Made by a program: the position numbers and the translations under genes. Positions 6,671-13,990 of a stretch of 14,537 nucleotides of DNA are shown here, piece by piece. This DNA is from Planctomycetaceae bacterium (GTDB lineage: Bacteria; Planctomycetota; Planctomycetia; Pirellulales; Thermoguttaceae): positions 1 through 14,537 of the forward strand of contig JAIRLW010000420.1 of NCBI GenBank assembly GCA_031259095.1. Reading direction: 5' to 3'. Position 1 is the first letter of the stretch. The number at the start of each line of letters is the position of its first letter. The notes beneath the pieces were generated by a model, which had not been told where the DNA came from, searched no databases, and was given only the letters and a program-made list of their open reading frames with translations.

Positions 6671-7549
6671 TCAATCAACCGTCCACGGCGGTGTACTCGG
6701 CAGATAATGATTAAAATCATCGACTAATTCCTGCTGATAATTACCGGCAAATGTTCCGGCAAAAAAACGATCCAATCCCTCTTCATAAAGGCGTTGCCAA
6801 CTTTTTTCCTCTGCACCGGGATTGATCGGAAAAAATAACGCTTTGTTTGCTAACGCCGCTTTGTGATCGCCGGGAGCATCGCCAATCATCAAAATCCGGT
6901 CTTGACCATAATTGCCGATTTTTTGCGCTTTCTCAAGTGATTCTTTTTTCGTTCCGACTTCTTGTCCACAAATTGCCGCAACATAATGTCCGATATTCTG
7001 CTCTTCCCACTCACGAACCAATGCTTCCTGCGGTGTTGCCGAAACAACCAGAACATCAGCGTTATTTTTCATCTTTTCCAACGACTCCCGAACAAACGGA
7101 AATGGCGGAACTCCCTTGTCAACAATAAAGTCAACCGTTTTGTTAATCGCCAACGACCACTCCAACGTTTGAATTAAACCCGGATCAGGATTTCGTTCAA
7201 TTTCCTCTTTCAATGCCGGATTCCCCAGTTTGGTTTCCCGCGCCACCCAATCAATCAGCGATTGCGGAATTTCGATCTTCACTCCGCGACGTTTGACTTC
7301 AGGACGGCGTTGTAACCATTGAAGCGTTTCGATTAACGCAGGAAATCGGTTAATTCCGCGACTCTTTGAATAAAGATTCACAAACTCAAACGCTTCACGG
7401 GCATATTTACTCACACCTTGAAGATTCCAATATTTGATCGTGTTGGGAACAAAACACTCTTTATGTTTCAATTCCATCGTGTCGAACGCACAACCGTCCG
7501 AATCAATACCAATCAAATATTCATGTTGCGCTTTGTAATCAAAAATCAT
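6671..7549 (-). CDS. HAD-superfamily hydrolase (phosphatase-like)
   Basis: A 292-residue cytoplasmic protein with the four HAD motifs. Motif I is DSDGCAFD with nucleophile D16 and general acid D18. Motif II is VVSATP with S170. Motif III is K201 or K202 in GTKKES. Motif IV is GDAPGDH with D224 and D228. A long helical cap of about 120 residues sits between motif I and the rest (about 25-150), the C1 position. Motif I reads DxDG rather than the common DxDGT. The substrate is unknown; phosphoglycolate-like or sugar phosphatases are possible, but the cap is not one I can assign. It shares direction with YjbQ, 180 bases upstream, but the spacer holds repeats, so a shared transcript is uncertain. 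No ribosome binding site is visible. Confidence 0.85.
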   Translation of the reverse strand: MIFDYKAQHEYLIGIDSDGCAFDTMELKHKECFVPNTIKYWNLQGVSKYAREAFEFVNLYSKSRGINRFPALIETLQWLQRRPEVKRRGVKIEIPQSLIDWVARETKLGNPALKEEIERNPDPGLIQTLEWSLAINKTVDFIVDKGVPPFPFVRESLEKMKNNADVLVVSATPQEALVREWEEQNIGHYVAAICGQEVGTKKESLEKAQKIGNYGQDRILMIGDAPGDHKAALANKALFFPINPGAEEKSWQRLYEEGLDRFFAGTFAGNYQQELVDDFNHYLPSTPPWTVD

Positions 7550-7604
7550 AAAATTATAATTGTAATAATTGTTGTCCTATAAAATTGTTACCGATTGATT
7601 CGAT

Positions 7605-7680
7605 TTCCGCTGATCGACTTAATTTTCTATCTGCGCAAATCTATTTTATCAGCGTTTTCTGCGTGCAAATAAATAAATAA
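7605..7680. repeat. Diverged copy of the CAGATT/CTGATT repeat
   Basis: ATCTGCGCAAATC, then TCAGCGTTTTCTGCG (7632-7664), resembles the reverse complement of 77-117. It is followed by a short ATAA/AAAT tandem stretch. It lies in the spacer between the HAD and YjbQ genes. Confidence 0.4.
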
Positions 7681-7700
7681 AGTAACGACACAAAAAATTA

Positions 7701-7720
7701 AGTTTTTAGAAATCCCTTTA
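7701..7720. repeat. Solo arm of the MITE terminal repeat
   Basis: AGTTTTTAGAAATCCCTTTA matches the right arm of the element at 6495-6593 with two changes. No left arm is seen nearby. It lies ten bases from the 3' end of yjbQ. Confidence 0.45.
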
Positions 7721-7729
7721 GTTTGTTGA

Positions 7730-8152
7730 TTATTCACCGATAATTTTAATCATAATCCGTTTTGGACGCCGTCCATCAAATTCGCCGTAAAAGATTTGTT
7801 CCCAAGGACCGAAATCAAGACGTCCTTCGGTTAACGCAACAACAACTTCACGCCCCATAATTTGCCGTTTATGATGGGCGTCGGCGTTGTCTTCACCGGT
7901 TCGGTTGTGGGCGTAACGTGCAGGCGACGGATCAAACGGAGCAAGTTGTTCCAGCCAGTTTTTGTAATCCTGATGCAACCCCGGTTCATCGTCATTGATA
8001 AAAACCGACGCCGTAATATGCATTGCGTTGACCAGCACAAGACCTTCCTGAATACCGCTTTTACTCACTGCGGCGGAAACTTGCGGGGTGATATTGACAA
8101 ATTCCATTCGCTTAGAAATGTTCAACGTCAAAATTTCACGGTAAGATTTCAT
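7730..8152 (-). CDS. yjbQ: YjbQ/UPF0047 family protein
   Basis: A 140-residue protein covering the whole UPF0047 family length. Landmarks are [18 protein letters not shown] (45-62), the [17 protein letters not shown] block (89-105) with H93-H94, then [23 protein letters not shown] (107-129), all hallmark family motifs with the conserved His cluster. E. coli YjbQ has been described as having a secondary thiamine-phosphate synthase activity. The physiological role is still debated, and a metal-binding barrel is the known fold. No thiamine genes are nearby. It sits between bL27 and HAD on the same strand, with long gaps. The start ATG lacks a clear ribosome binding site. Confidence 0.93.
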   Translation of the reverse strand: MKSYREILTLNISKRMEFVNITPQVSAAVSKSGIQEGLVLVNAMHITASVFINDDEPGLHQDYKNWLEQLAPFDPSPARYAHNRTGEDNADAHHKRQIMGREVVVALTEGRLDFGPWEQIFYGEFDGRRPKRIMIKIIGE

Positions 8153-8270
8153 GGCATTGCAATATTCAGGAGCAATATTCAGGAACTGTTAGGGATGTTT
8201 TTTTTCCTTCCGCACAGCAGAACAAAACTAATCGATCACATTTAACCAATTAACCAATCACCGCTTAAAA

Positions 8271-8331
8271 TCACACTGACTGATCACACTAACTGATTAC
8301 GCTAGTGATTTAACTGATTACACTAACACGG
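8271..8331. repeat. Imperfect tandem ACTGATTACACTA repeat overlapping the rpmA stop
   Basis: Units of the type CTGATCACACTAA, CTGATTACGCTAG and CTGATTACACTAA recur between 8276 and 8327. The last unit encodes the final codons (VSVIS) and stop of rpmA. The bL27 C-terminus may therefore have been rewritten by slippage of this repeat. Confidence 0.6.
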
Positions 8332-8552
8332 CGTCCTCCGCGGTCAAACCGGACACTTCCAGCCGTCAACGCAAAAAGAGTATAATCGTTGCCCATCCCA
8401 ACACCTTTGCCCGGATGAAATTTTGTACCGACTTGACGAACAATGATGTTGCCCGCCTTGACGATTTCACCGCTGAATTTTTTAACACCGCGCCGTTGAC
8501 CATTAGAATCACGACCATTGCGGCTTGAACCTTGACCTTTTTTATGCGCCAT
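8310..8552 (-). CDS. rpmA: 50S ribosomal protein bL27
   Basis: An 80-residue protein beginning [19 protein letters not shown], the canonical start of bL27. The signature [19 protein letters not shown] follows, and it ends RRVSVIS. A start 22 codons upstream (8618) is open but lacks homology. GAGGTG (8563-8558), five bases before the chosen ATG, is a good ribosome binding site. bL27 lies at the peptidyl-transferase centre of the large subunit. The start matches the class with no cleaved N-terminal extension. Oddly, no rplU (bL21) is adjacent; the two are usually paired, and upstream lies a secreted protein gene instead. Confidence 0.97.
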   Translation of the reverse strand: MAHKKGQGSSRNGRDSNGQRRGVKKFSGEIVKAGNIIVRQVGTKFHPGKGVGMGNDYTLFALTAGSVRFDRGGRRVSVIS

Positions 8553-8557
8553 AATAA

Positions 8558-8563
8558 CACCTC
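8558..8563 (-). promoter_or_regulatory. Ribosome binding site of rpmA
   Basis: GAGGTG on the minus strand, five bases before the ATG, decides between the long frame from 8618 and the true 8552 start. Confidence 0.75.
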
Positions 8564-8617
8564 GTTTTATTGGTTTGAGATTGGTGATTATTCGGATTTC
8601 AGATTCACAACACGGCA

Positions 8618-8646
8618 ATTTAAATTTGTCAATTTAAACTTATCAA
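8618..8646 (-). promoter_or_regulatory. Possible sigma70-like promoter for rpmA
   Basis: On the minus strand TTGATA (8646-8641) and TTAAAT (8623-8618) are separated by 17 bases. An overlapping TTGACA (8632-8627) is a second -35 candidate without a good -10. The region is AT-rich, so chance matches are likely. Confidence 0.3.
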
Positions 8647-8794
8647 TGCAAATTAGCGGTTCAATAACACCTAAGTTTAACTATTTTACACGATTAAAGC
8701 CGTGCGTTTGAATCTGATAAACTGTTTTCAAAATGGTTTTCCAATCGTTTAACGGTTTAACGATTTTCCAATCATTTTTTTAAGAAGCGGAATT

Positions 8795-9946
8795 TTACAA
8801 GAAAATCCATTCGAAGTCAATCTCCCCCGGATAGCCGTATTGAATTTGCGAATCGTTGAGATTGTATTGGTCGCCGATTCTCCACCAGTTTGTTTTGAGA
8901 ACTTTCCGTTTCATTGTTCGTCCTTCGCCGGGTTTTCCGGTATTTGTTCCTTCGTCCGACCATTGATAAGCGTTGGTCAGACCGCTAATGTAAATTGAAA
9001 AACGATGAATTTTGGGATCAATATCCGTCCAAAGGGCAACTCCCCAAAGATCTTGACCGGAAGCAATTGGTTTACGGGTAATACTGACGGTTGTTTCGGG
9101 AACCGCTTTCATCCCTTCACGCTGCATAATTTTCGGAAGAGCAAGCGGAATAATCTGATCAAGGTAAGAAACGGCAATTGTTTTCGTTTGAGTTTTCACC
9201 CGACCGGTTTCCGGCTGATTGTTGGTAATAGTTTCCTGAACAAGGTTGTCTGTTGTCAGCAGAAATAGCGGGACAAATTGAATTGGTTCATCTTTACCGG
9301 CTTGCGGTTCGAATATTCCGGGAGTATTGCGAAGGACAAGTTCCCGATCACGTGTTTGCGGCACGGAAGTACCGGCAACATCCGAAACAACAACCGTATC
9401 ATGGAAAATAGGAGTTTCCAGTTTGGTTTCAACCGCGGTGCTGATAGAACCGCCGGAATTAGCGTTTTCAAATTCGACTTTTGTTAATTTCCTTTCGCCG
9501 TTATCGGTGATAATAGTCCGCTCTTCCGTAATTTTTTCCAATTTTGCCGAACCGACATTTTTGACATTGTACACCAAATACCAAACGGCTTTTTTATCAA
9601 AGGAACCTTCTTTGTTGGGAATATCGACAGAGATAATTCGTACCGGTTTGAAAGAAAATTGAAGACACCAAATATCCCGTTGGTAACGGATTTCTTTTGC
9701 CCAAATTTCTTTGTTAAAACGCACATCATCCGCCAATTCCGGCGGAATATCCGGCAGCATCGCAAGCACTTCCACCATATCTGCCCGATTATAAGCGGAA
9801 GCGTAATTAATATCCGGTTGAATCGTAATAAGTGTTCCCGGTCCCAATCTTGGTTGAGCGGAAACCTCTTCACCGCCCGCAATTTCAAAAGTTAACACCA
9901 AAAGGGAAAAACAAAGAACCAATACAAAACAGAAGTTTTTCATCAT
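8795..9946 (-). CDS. Secreted protein of unknown function
   Basis: I do not recognise a named family. 383 residues, with a signal peptide at about 1-24 or 1-30 (hydrophobic core FCFVLVLCFSLLVLTF, possible cleavage after AGG or VSA). The mature part is beta-rich: RPGxLITIQPDINYASAYNRAD-like N-terminal region, then a strand-rich segment KKAVWYLVYNVKNVG (118-132) and ending PGEIDFEWIFL. A conserved NRADMVEVLAMLP block and regular hydrophobic strands suggest a folded envelope protein. It fits the many planctomycete secreted proteins with one strand-rich domain. No catalytic motif is seen. The start is one of two adjacent ATGs, with no ribosome binding site. It lies upstream of rpmA on the same strand but 240 bases away. 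Confidence 0.7.
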   Translation of the reverse strand: MMKNFCFVLVLCFSLLVLTFEIAGGEEVSAQPRLGPGTLITIQPDINYASAYNRADMVEVLAMLPDIPPELADDVRFNKEIWAKEIRYQRDIWCLQFSFKPVRIISVDIPNKEGSFDKKAVWYLVYNVKNVGSAKLEKITEERTIITDNGERKLTKVEFENANSGGSISTAVETKLETPIFHDTVVVSDVAGTSVPQTRDRELVLRNTPGIFEPQAGKDEPIQFVPLFLLTTDNLVQETITNNQPETGRVKTQTKTIAVSYLDQIIPLALPKIMQREGMKAVPETTVSITRKPIASGQDLWGVALWTDIDPKIHRFSIYISGLTNAYQWSDEGTNTGKPGEGRTMKRKVLKTNWWRIGDQYNLNDSQIQYGYPGEIDFEWIFL

Positions 9947-10085
9947 GTTTAACCATTGGAAAAATAGGACAATGTTGAAGACAAAAAATTCACCGAATAA
10001 TTCACCGGTAAAAATGCCAAGAGTGTATTATAGTCATTTATCGGTCAAAATACCATGTTGACTCCATTTTTTATCACAGCATTAA

Positions 10086-10160
10086 TTGTCCCATTAGTTC
10101 CTATCGTCCTTAATATCCCTATAAAAAGGAACTTTAGGGACGATAAGGACTAAGGGACAA
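10086..10160. repeat. Long imperfect inverted repeat
   Basis: The left arm TTGTCCCATTAGTTCC followed by TATCGTCCTTAA (10086-10113) matches the reverse complement of TTTAGGGACGATAAGG followed by ACTAAGGGACAA (10133-10160). There are small gaps and about five differences, and the loop is about 19 bases. An inner TCCCTATAAAAAGGAACTTTAGGGA could also fold. It has no T run. The right end is similar to bases 21-40 of the window, so it may be a dispersed palindromic element. Its arms differ from the 18-bp MITE ends. Confidence 0.6.
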
Positions 10161-10288
10161 ATGATTTTTCATAAAACTTTGTGGTTAAAAATTTCTTTGT
10201 AAACTTGGTGTCTTTGCGGAAAATACTCAAGTTCAAAAATAATCTGGAAAAATTTTTCGAAAATCTGTCAAAAAAGAAAATTTTTTGT

Positions 10289-10317
10289 TTGACAATTGTT
10301 CTGATTCGGTGTAAACT
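10289..10317 (+). promoter_or_regulatory. Sigma70-like promoter of the first DUF1559 gene
   Basis: TTGACA (10289-10294, perfect -35), a 17-base spacer and TAAACT (10312-10317, four of six -10 positions). The predicted start of transcription is near 10324, giving a leader of about 93 bases before the ATG at 10417. Confidence 0.55.
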
Positions 10318-10331
10318 GTGAATCTATGTCG

Positions 10332-10379
10332 ATTGCGATCTGTTTTTTTACCGTTAGTTTGCGGTAAGCGAATCGCAAT
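10332..10379 (+). promoter_or_regulatory. Hairpin-forming 5' leader
   Basis: ATTGCGAT (10332-10339) is the perfect complement of ATCGCAAT (10372-10379). Inside it TTACCG (10348-10353) pairs with CGGTAA (10362-10367). The two nested stems lie just after the predicted transcription start and before the ribosome binding site. It might affect translation or stability. No riboswitch family is recognised. Confidence 0.4.
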
Positions 10380-10402
10380 GATTCCAGTACAACCTTATAA
10401 AA

Positions 10403-10409
10403 TAAGGAG
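10403..10409 (+). promoter_or_regulatory. Strong ribosome binding site for the DUF1559 leader frame
   Basis: TAAGGAG, seven bases before ATG 10417, closely matches the site of the second DUF1559 gene (TAAGGAG at 12781-12787, six bases before its ATG). This supports 10417 as the real start of the first gene. Confidence 0.7.
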
Positions 10410-10416
10410 TATCACG

Positions 10417-10536
10417 ATGGAACACGTTGTAAAATGTTTGGGCGGACTTTTGGCAATGTTTTTGGAGAAAAGTCAAATGTTAAAATGGGTAGACTTGATA
10501 AACTGCGCAAAGCAGGGGGGGGGGGGCACTATGTAG
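10417..10536 (+). CDS. Frame-shifted N-terminal leader of the first DUF1559 gene, ending after a poly-G tract
   Basis: 39 residues starting [10 protein letters not shown] and stopping at a TAG just after the 12-G tract (10515-10526). It has the best ribosome binding site of the region. If the tract had 11 (or 8 or 14) G's, the frame would pass into the DUF1559 body. It would give a leader of about 70 residues ending in SSRFG, directly before the cleavage site of FTLVELLVV, as one open frame to 11935. It is either a phase-off state, a true frameshift mutation, or a homopolymer read error. The leader is unusually long for a prepilin signal. Confidence 0.55.
   Translation: MEHVVKCLGGLLAMFLEKSQMLKWVDLINCAKQGGGGTM
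10515..10526 (+). repeat. Homopolymeric tract of 12 G in a coding leader
   Basis: A 12-base G run in an otherwise AT-rich region, in frame after codon CAG. Slippage by one base toggles the downstream reading frame. Poly-G tracts of this length are known contingency loci in several bacteria. Confidence 0.85.
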
Positions 10537-10633
10537 AAGAAAGTTAAGAACGGAGAGTGGAAAATGTTGGTTTTCCAACGATTTTTCCGCAAAATTCTCA
10601 ACTCTTGCCCGTTCTTCACGGTTCGGCTTTACA

Positions 10634-11935
10634 TTGGTCGAACTTCTGGTGGTGATGGTAATTATTGGTGTGTTAATCGCACTTCTGTTGCCAGCGGTTC
10701 AAGTCGCTAGAGAAGCGGCAAGAATAGCGCAATGTACAAACAATCTGAAGCAAATCGGTGTCGCGGTTCACAACTTTCACGACTCCAAAGGAGGTTTGCC
10801 GCCATTGTTAGTTTGCGGTAACAATTCAACCAGTATTAACATTGGTACGGTGCCGACTATCTTTACGCTTCTATTACCCTACTTGGAAAAACAAACAGTC
10901 TATGATTTGATTCCAGAAGATTTTGTTAACTCACCGGCAAACAACGATTGGTGGGACCTGCAGGACAAAAATGCATTGATGATTTCCATGTATATCTGTC
11001 CTTCGCGCGGACCAAGAGTATCTAACCACCGAGACGAATTACCGGTTTTCACAGCAATTACGTCGCCGACGGATGATGCTCTCAGTTTGTCTGGCGGAGG
11101 AGGTGGAGGTACAACTATACCTCCCGCCGAGTATGGTCGGGCAACGGACGGCTTTGTCAGTGACTATACCGCTATTATGTGTGGTAATGATTCTCGTCCT
11201 ACATCTGCAAATTATAATGCCGGTTTGATTAGAACCTATGACTCAAATGAGAGGAGCAATGAGCCAGGAAAGCCGTTGCTCCAGGACACCCTGTATGGAG
11301 CATTCCGTGGATCCCTCAACTTAACCCCATTCAAGGCTAGTAATATAACACTATATGGTGGGATCAAAAAGGCTAGTGAAACACCCCAATGGACAATTCG
11401 CGACGATATAAGTCGTTTTGCCGATGGCACGAGTAATCAAATTCTCTTTGCCGAAAAACATATTCCCTCTGATAAACTCGGAAAATGTTCTCTTGTAACT
11501 AAGGGAGATGGCAGGGGAAATGGACAGAACGCATGGAATTTGTGGGACTGCGGCGTACACATCGTACGTTCAGACCCTCATCATCCTTGTAGCTATACCG
11601 ACACGTGGAGAGAAAGCGATTCATTGCTATACTGGCCAGCCCGTCAGACTTCGCGGGATACCTTTATCATTGCGCGTGACGCAAGCGAAGGCATCAAAGT
11701 GGCTGGGGACGATATACGCGCTAGTCATCCGAATTTATGGGATACTGCCGTGTACAATCAAGAGAATGGCTGTAGGACATATGTATCACCGCTTGGCAGT
11801 TATCATCCCGAGGGAATATGCCATCATCTTTTGGGCGACGGTTCGGTACACGGATTCTCTCCCAATATTAGCCGTGCAAAAGTTCATTGGCCCCTTAGTA
11901 ATGTCAGCGACGGCGCTGTTGTAGAATTGCCGTAA
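10634..11935 (+). CDS. DUF1559 (prepilin-like) protein, main frame
   Basis: The frame is open from 10502, but its only start-like codon before the domain is TTG 10634. The true start is probably 10417 through the poly-G tract. The frame reads [26 protein letters not shown] at its start: a G/F type prepilin peptidase site with Glu at +5 and a hydrophobic helix. It continues [18 protein letters not shown] and an HNFHDSKG element typical of DUF1559. The central part includes a low-complexity Gly run and a [21 protein letters not shown] motif shared with the second gene. The C-terminus carries [19 protein letters not shown], the family's H-x-DG-type motif. These proteins are thought to be exported and processed like pseudopilins; their function is unknown and they are abundant in planctomycetes. 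A terminator follows at 11949-11987. Confidence in the family is high, in the start low. Confidence 0.9.
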   Translation: MVELLVVMVIIGVLIALLLPAVQVAREAARIAQCTNNLKQIGVAVHNFHDSKGGLPPLLVCGNNSTSINIGTVPTIFTLLLPYLEKQTVYDLIPEDFVNSPANNDWWDLQDKNALMISMYICPSRGPRVSNHRDELPVFTAITSPTDDALSLSGGGGGGTTIPPAEYGRATDGFVSDYTAIMCGNDSRPTSANYNAGLIRTYDSNERSNEPGKPLLQDTLYGAFRGSLNLTPFKASNITLYGGIKKASETPQWTIRDDISRFADGTSNQILFAEKHIPSDKLGKCSLVTKGDGRGNGQNAWNLWDCGVHIVRSDPHHPCSYTDTWRESDSLLYWPARQTSRDTFIIARDASEGIKVAGDDIRASHPNLWDTAVYNQENGCRTYVSPLGSYHPEGICHHLLGDGSVHGFSPNISRAKVHWPLSNVSDGAVVELP

Positions 11936-11948
11936 TTTTTTCTGTACG

Positions 11949-11987
11949 CCGAAGCCGGTTAAACGATAATCGGCTCCGGTGTTTTTT
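11949..11987 (+). terminator. Rho-independent terminator of the first DUF1559 gene
   Basis: CCGAAGCCG (11949-11957) pairs with CGGCTCCGG (11971-11979), eight of nine pairs, with a 13-base loop. Two bases on, a run of six T's (11982-11987) follows. It starts 13 bases after the stop and separates this gene from the lipoprotein. Confidence 0.7.
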
Positions 11988-12053
11988 CGTAATATTATTT
12001 TTTTTGATTAATTCGGAATTTGGGGAGGACAATTGTTTGTGTCAATAATTGAG

Positions 12054-12090
12054 AGGTAGGCGATCCTTTCTCCTGAAAGGTCGCCTGCCT
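12054..12090. repeat. AGGTAGGC-type hairpin repeat
   Basis: AGGTAGGCGATCCTTTC (12054-12070) pairs with GAAAGGTCGCCTGCCT (12075-12090) with one bulged T and a G-U pair, and a 4-base loop. No T run follows, so it is not a standard terminator. Diverged copies are at 1671-1705 and 4832-4853. Confidence 0.65.
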
Positions 12091-12144
12091 AGATTGACTT
12101 GCCCGTCATTGCCCTCTCAAAATTCCAACAACCTTAATTAAACT

Positions 12145-12582
12145 ATGTTAAAAATGTTTTCAAAATTGCAAATTTTATTTGCGACGTTAATTTTTGTGTT
12201 ACTCTTGTTTTCCGGCTGCGGTAAGTTTGTTAAATTCGGCGGCAAAGTAACCGATTCCAACGGTCAACCTTATACCAAAGGTTATGTCATTTTTACCAAC
12301 CAGCAATTTTCTGCGCGTGGTAAATTACAACCCAATGGTACGTACAAACTCGATTCACTCAAGGACGGCGACGGATTGGCGCCGGGCACGTATCAGGTTT
12401 ATCTTATGGGACACCAAACCATTCCGATTGACGCAATGCATGCGACTTCGGAACTTGATGATAAGTATGAAGACCCCTCAACTTCCGGCTTGACGTGCGA
12501 AGTCGTCAAAGGCGGTCGTTTCGATTTCACCGTCGAACTGAAAACGGAAGAGGAACTAAAAAAGATACAAAACAAGAAGTAG
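12145..12582 (+). CDS. Small lipoprotein with transthyretin/carboxypeptidase-regulatory-like domain
   Basis: 145 residues. The signal peptide covers about 1-24 with LLFSGC and the lipidated Cys at 25. The domain that follows is short: FGGKVTDSNGQPYTKGYVIF, then ARGKLQPNGTYKLDSLKDGDGLAPGTYQVYL, the beta-sandwich pattern of carboxypeptidase-regulatory-like or transthyretin-like domains. It ends in an acidic-basic tail EELKKIQNKK. Such small lipoproteins repeatedly sit next to DUF1559 genes in planctomycetes and may partner them at the cell surface, but this is inference from context. It has its own spacer upstream and no clear ribosome binding site. An alternative ATG is three codons on (12154). 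It lies between the two DUF1559 genes. Confidence 0.8.
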   Translation: MLKMFSKLQILFATLIFVLLLFSGCGKFVKFGGKVTDSNGQPYTKGYVIFTNQQFSARGKLQPNGTYKLDSLKDGDGLAPGTYQVYLMGHQTIPIDAMHATSELDDKYEDPSTSGLTCEVVKGGRFDFTVELKTEEELKKIQNKK

Positions 12583-12624
12583 AAAATGATTTTAACGGCG
12601 GGCAGGGTTTACCCCATGCTTTGT

Positions 12625-12701
12625 CGTCCCGTTAGGGACGAAATGTTGGTAGTAGTAGATGTTTCGGGCAAAACTACCGACATTGCATCCTTTCGGGATG
12701 C
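12625..12701. repeat. Module of three consecutive hairpins
   Basis: Stem 1: CGTCCC (12625-12630) and GGGACG (12635-12640), loop GTTA. Stem 2: TGTTGGTAG (12644-12652) and CTACCGACA (12674-12682), nine pairs including one G-U. Stem 3: GCATCC (12685-12690) and GGATGC (12696-12701). A T run at 12708-12713 follows seven bases later. The regular spacing suggests a composite repetitive element or a 3' UTR structure rather than three chance hairpins. It lies between the lipoprotein and the second DUF1559 gene. Confidence 0.6.
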
Positions 12702-12780
12702 GGACGATTTTTTAGAATGAATTATTCTCCGTTGGAACAGTTCTTGCGGAGATTCAACCACTAACTTTCATAAATCTATT

Positions 12781-12787
12781 TAAGGAG
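12781..12787 (+). promoter_or_regulatory. Ribosome binding site of the second DUF1559 gene
   Basis: TAAGGAG, six bases before ATG 12794, the same sequence as at 10403-10409 before the other DUF1559 leader. Confidence 0.8.
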
Positions 12788-12793
12788 ATTATT

Positions 12794-13990
12794 ATGAACA
12801 AAAATGATGTTAATTTCAGAGGCAGGAAGACGACACTATATTGGGGGTTCACTCTTGTTGAACTTCTTGTGGTGATTGCGATTGTCAGCGTGTTGATTGC
12901 GCTGCTCCTTCCCGCCGTTCAAGCCGCCCGTGAATCGGCAAGAAGGATGACGTGTACCGACCACTTGAGACAGTTCGGTACTGCTGTTCACAATTTCCAC
13001 GCGATCAATAAGGCTCTTCCGCCGGTGGCGTTGGGACCGAGCCGTGCCAGTGTGTTTGTGTTTCTGATGCCGTACTACGAACAGCAACCGCTATATCTTT
13101 CGTTGACACGAGGATTTGCAACATCTGCTAATACTAACAGTATCGGCAGACGTTTGGATAACACTGCCCGCGTAACAACAGCTAATCGTGTTAAACAAGC
13201 GGGGATTTGGAATCACCAGACAGGAAACAATGCTGGTACCACTCCTCAGGAGAAAGTATTGACGGGCAATGTTCCCATTGTCAAATGCCCCTCGCGGCGA
13301 AGCGGTACGTTGATCACTGATAATAGCACCTCCTCCTCATTGGCGTACGGAGGTCCTTTGTCGGATTACGCAACCATATTGCGTTACCGAAATACAGACG
13401 CTGATACTTTCGCGAATGTCTCCTCAGCTCTGACAACCCTAGTCACCGGTACGTCGGCTGCTCTGTCGCTTACATGGCAAAATTTTCCAATACCGTTTAC
13501 TGTTGCCAATTCAGAGGGTTGGAACACGGGTACGCCGACGACAAATGGAGATGCGAAGTACGTAAACTATAAGTTGACCGCTAAATTTGACCGATGGCAG
13601 GATGGGACAACGAATCAACTCATCTTCGGTGAAAAACACATTCCTACGACCAAACTAAAAAATGAAGGCGGCGCTACGATTGCTGCCACAGCCGGCGGCG
13701 GCGTCTGGGATGGAAGTTATTTGTTTATTAGCGCGGCTTCGCCTAACCATGTGGTGCGGCTTATCCATGCAAGAAATAATGGAGCAGCCGCCGCTGACGA
13801 TTTTGGTTTAGTACGGAACAAGGAGGCAACCGATAATTATGCTCAATGGGGATTTGGCGGTTATCACGGCAGTATTGTGAATTTCTGTCTCGGCGATGCG
13901 TCCGTTCACGGAATTTCCGCAACTGTTAGCCCAACCATTTTGGCTTATCTCGCGGATATTAACGATAGTCATAGCACGTCGTTACCGTAA
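12794..13990 (+). CDS. DUF1559 (prepilin-like) protein, intact
   Basis: 398 residues with a normal-length leader of 18 residues ending in G18, then [13 protein letters not shown] with Glu at +5 of the mature protein and [19 protein letters not shown]. The HNFHAINK element and [20 protein letters not shown] follow. Near the end is [19 protein letters not shown], the family's H-x-DG-type motif with Ala in place of Gly (DAS rather than DGS). It is predicted to be exported and processed by a prepilin peptidase; the function is unknown. Compared with the first copy it shares the N-terminal block, the EKHIP motif and the C-terminal motif but differs in the middle, so the pair are paralogues rather than a recent duplication. 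The spacer before it holds the three-hairpin module. Confidence 0.93.
   Translation: MNKNDVNFRGRKTTLYWGFTLVELLVVIAIVSVLIALLLPAVQAARESARRMTCTDHLRQFGTAVHNFHAINKALPPVALGPSRASVFVFLMPYYEQQPLYLSLTRGFATSANTNSIGRRLDNTARVTTANRVKQAGIWNHQTGNNAGTTPQEKVLTGNVPIVKCPSRRSGTLITDNSTSSSLAYGGPLSDYATILRYRNTDADTFANVSSALTTLVTGTSAALSLTWQNFPIPFTVANSEGWNTGTPTTNGDAKYVNYKLTAKFDRWQDGTTNQLIFGEKHIPTTKLKNEGGATIAATAGGGVWDGSYLFISAASPNHVVRLIHARNNGAAAADDFGLVRNKEATDNYAQWGFGGYHGSIVNFCLGDASVHGISATVSPTILAYLADINDSHSTSLP

Larger units (their letters stand above)
9947..10416. other. Divergent spacer with inverted repeat, promoter and structured leader
   Basis: No gene is supported on either strand. It holds a long inverted repeat (10086-10160), a CAAAG-type repeat relative (10181-10220), a good promoter (10289-10317) and a hairpin-forming leader (10332-10379) for the DUF1559 gene. 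The minus-strand secreted protein gene diverges from here. Confidence 0.6.

Noticed and set aside
8553..8618. Longer bL27 start at 8618
   Set aside because: The bL27 family begins at MAHKKG, and the ribosome binding site fits 8552 only.
10318..10416. Extension of the 10417 frame up to a GTG at 10318
   Set aside because: It overlaps the predicted -10 element and has no ribosome binding site; the ATG at 10417 with TAAGGAG is far better.
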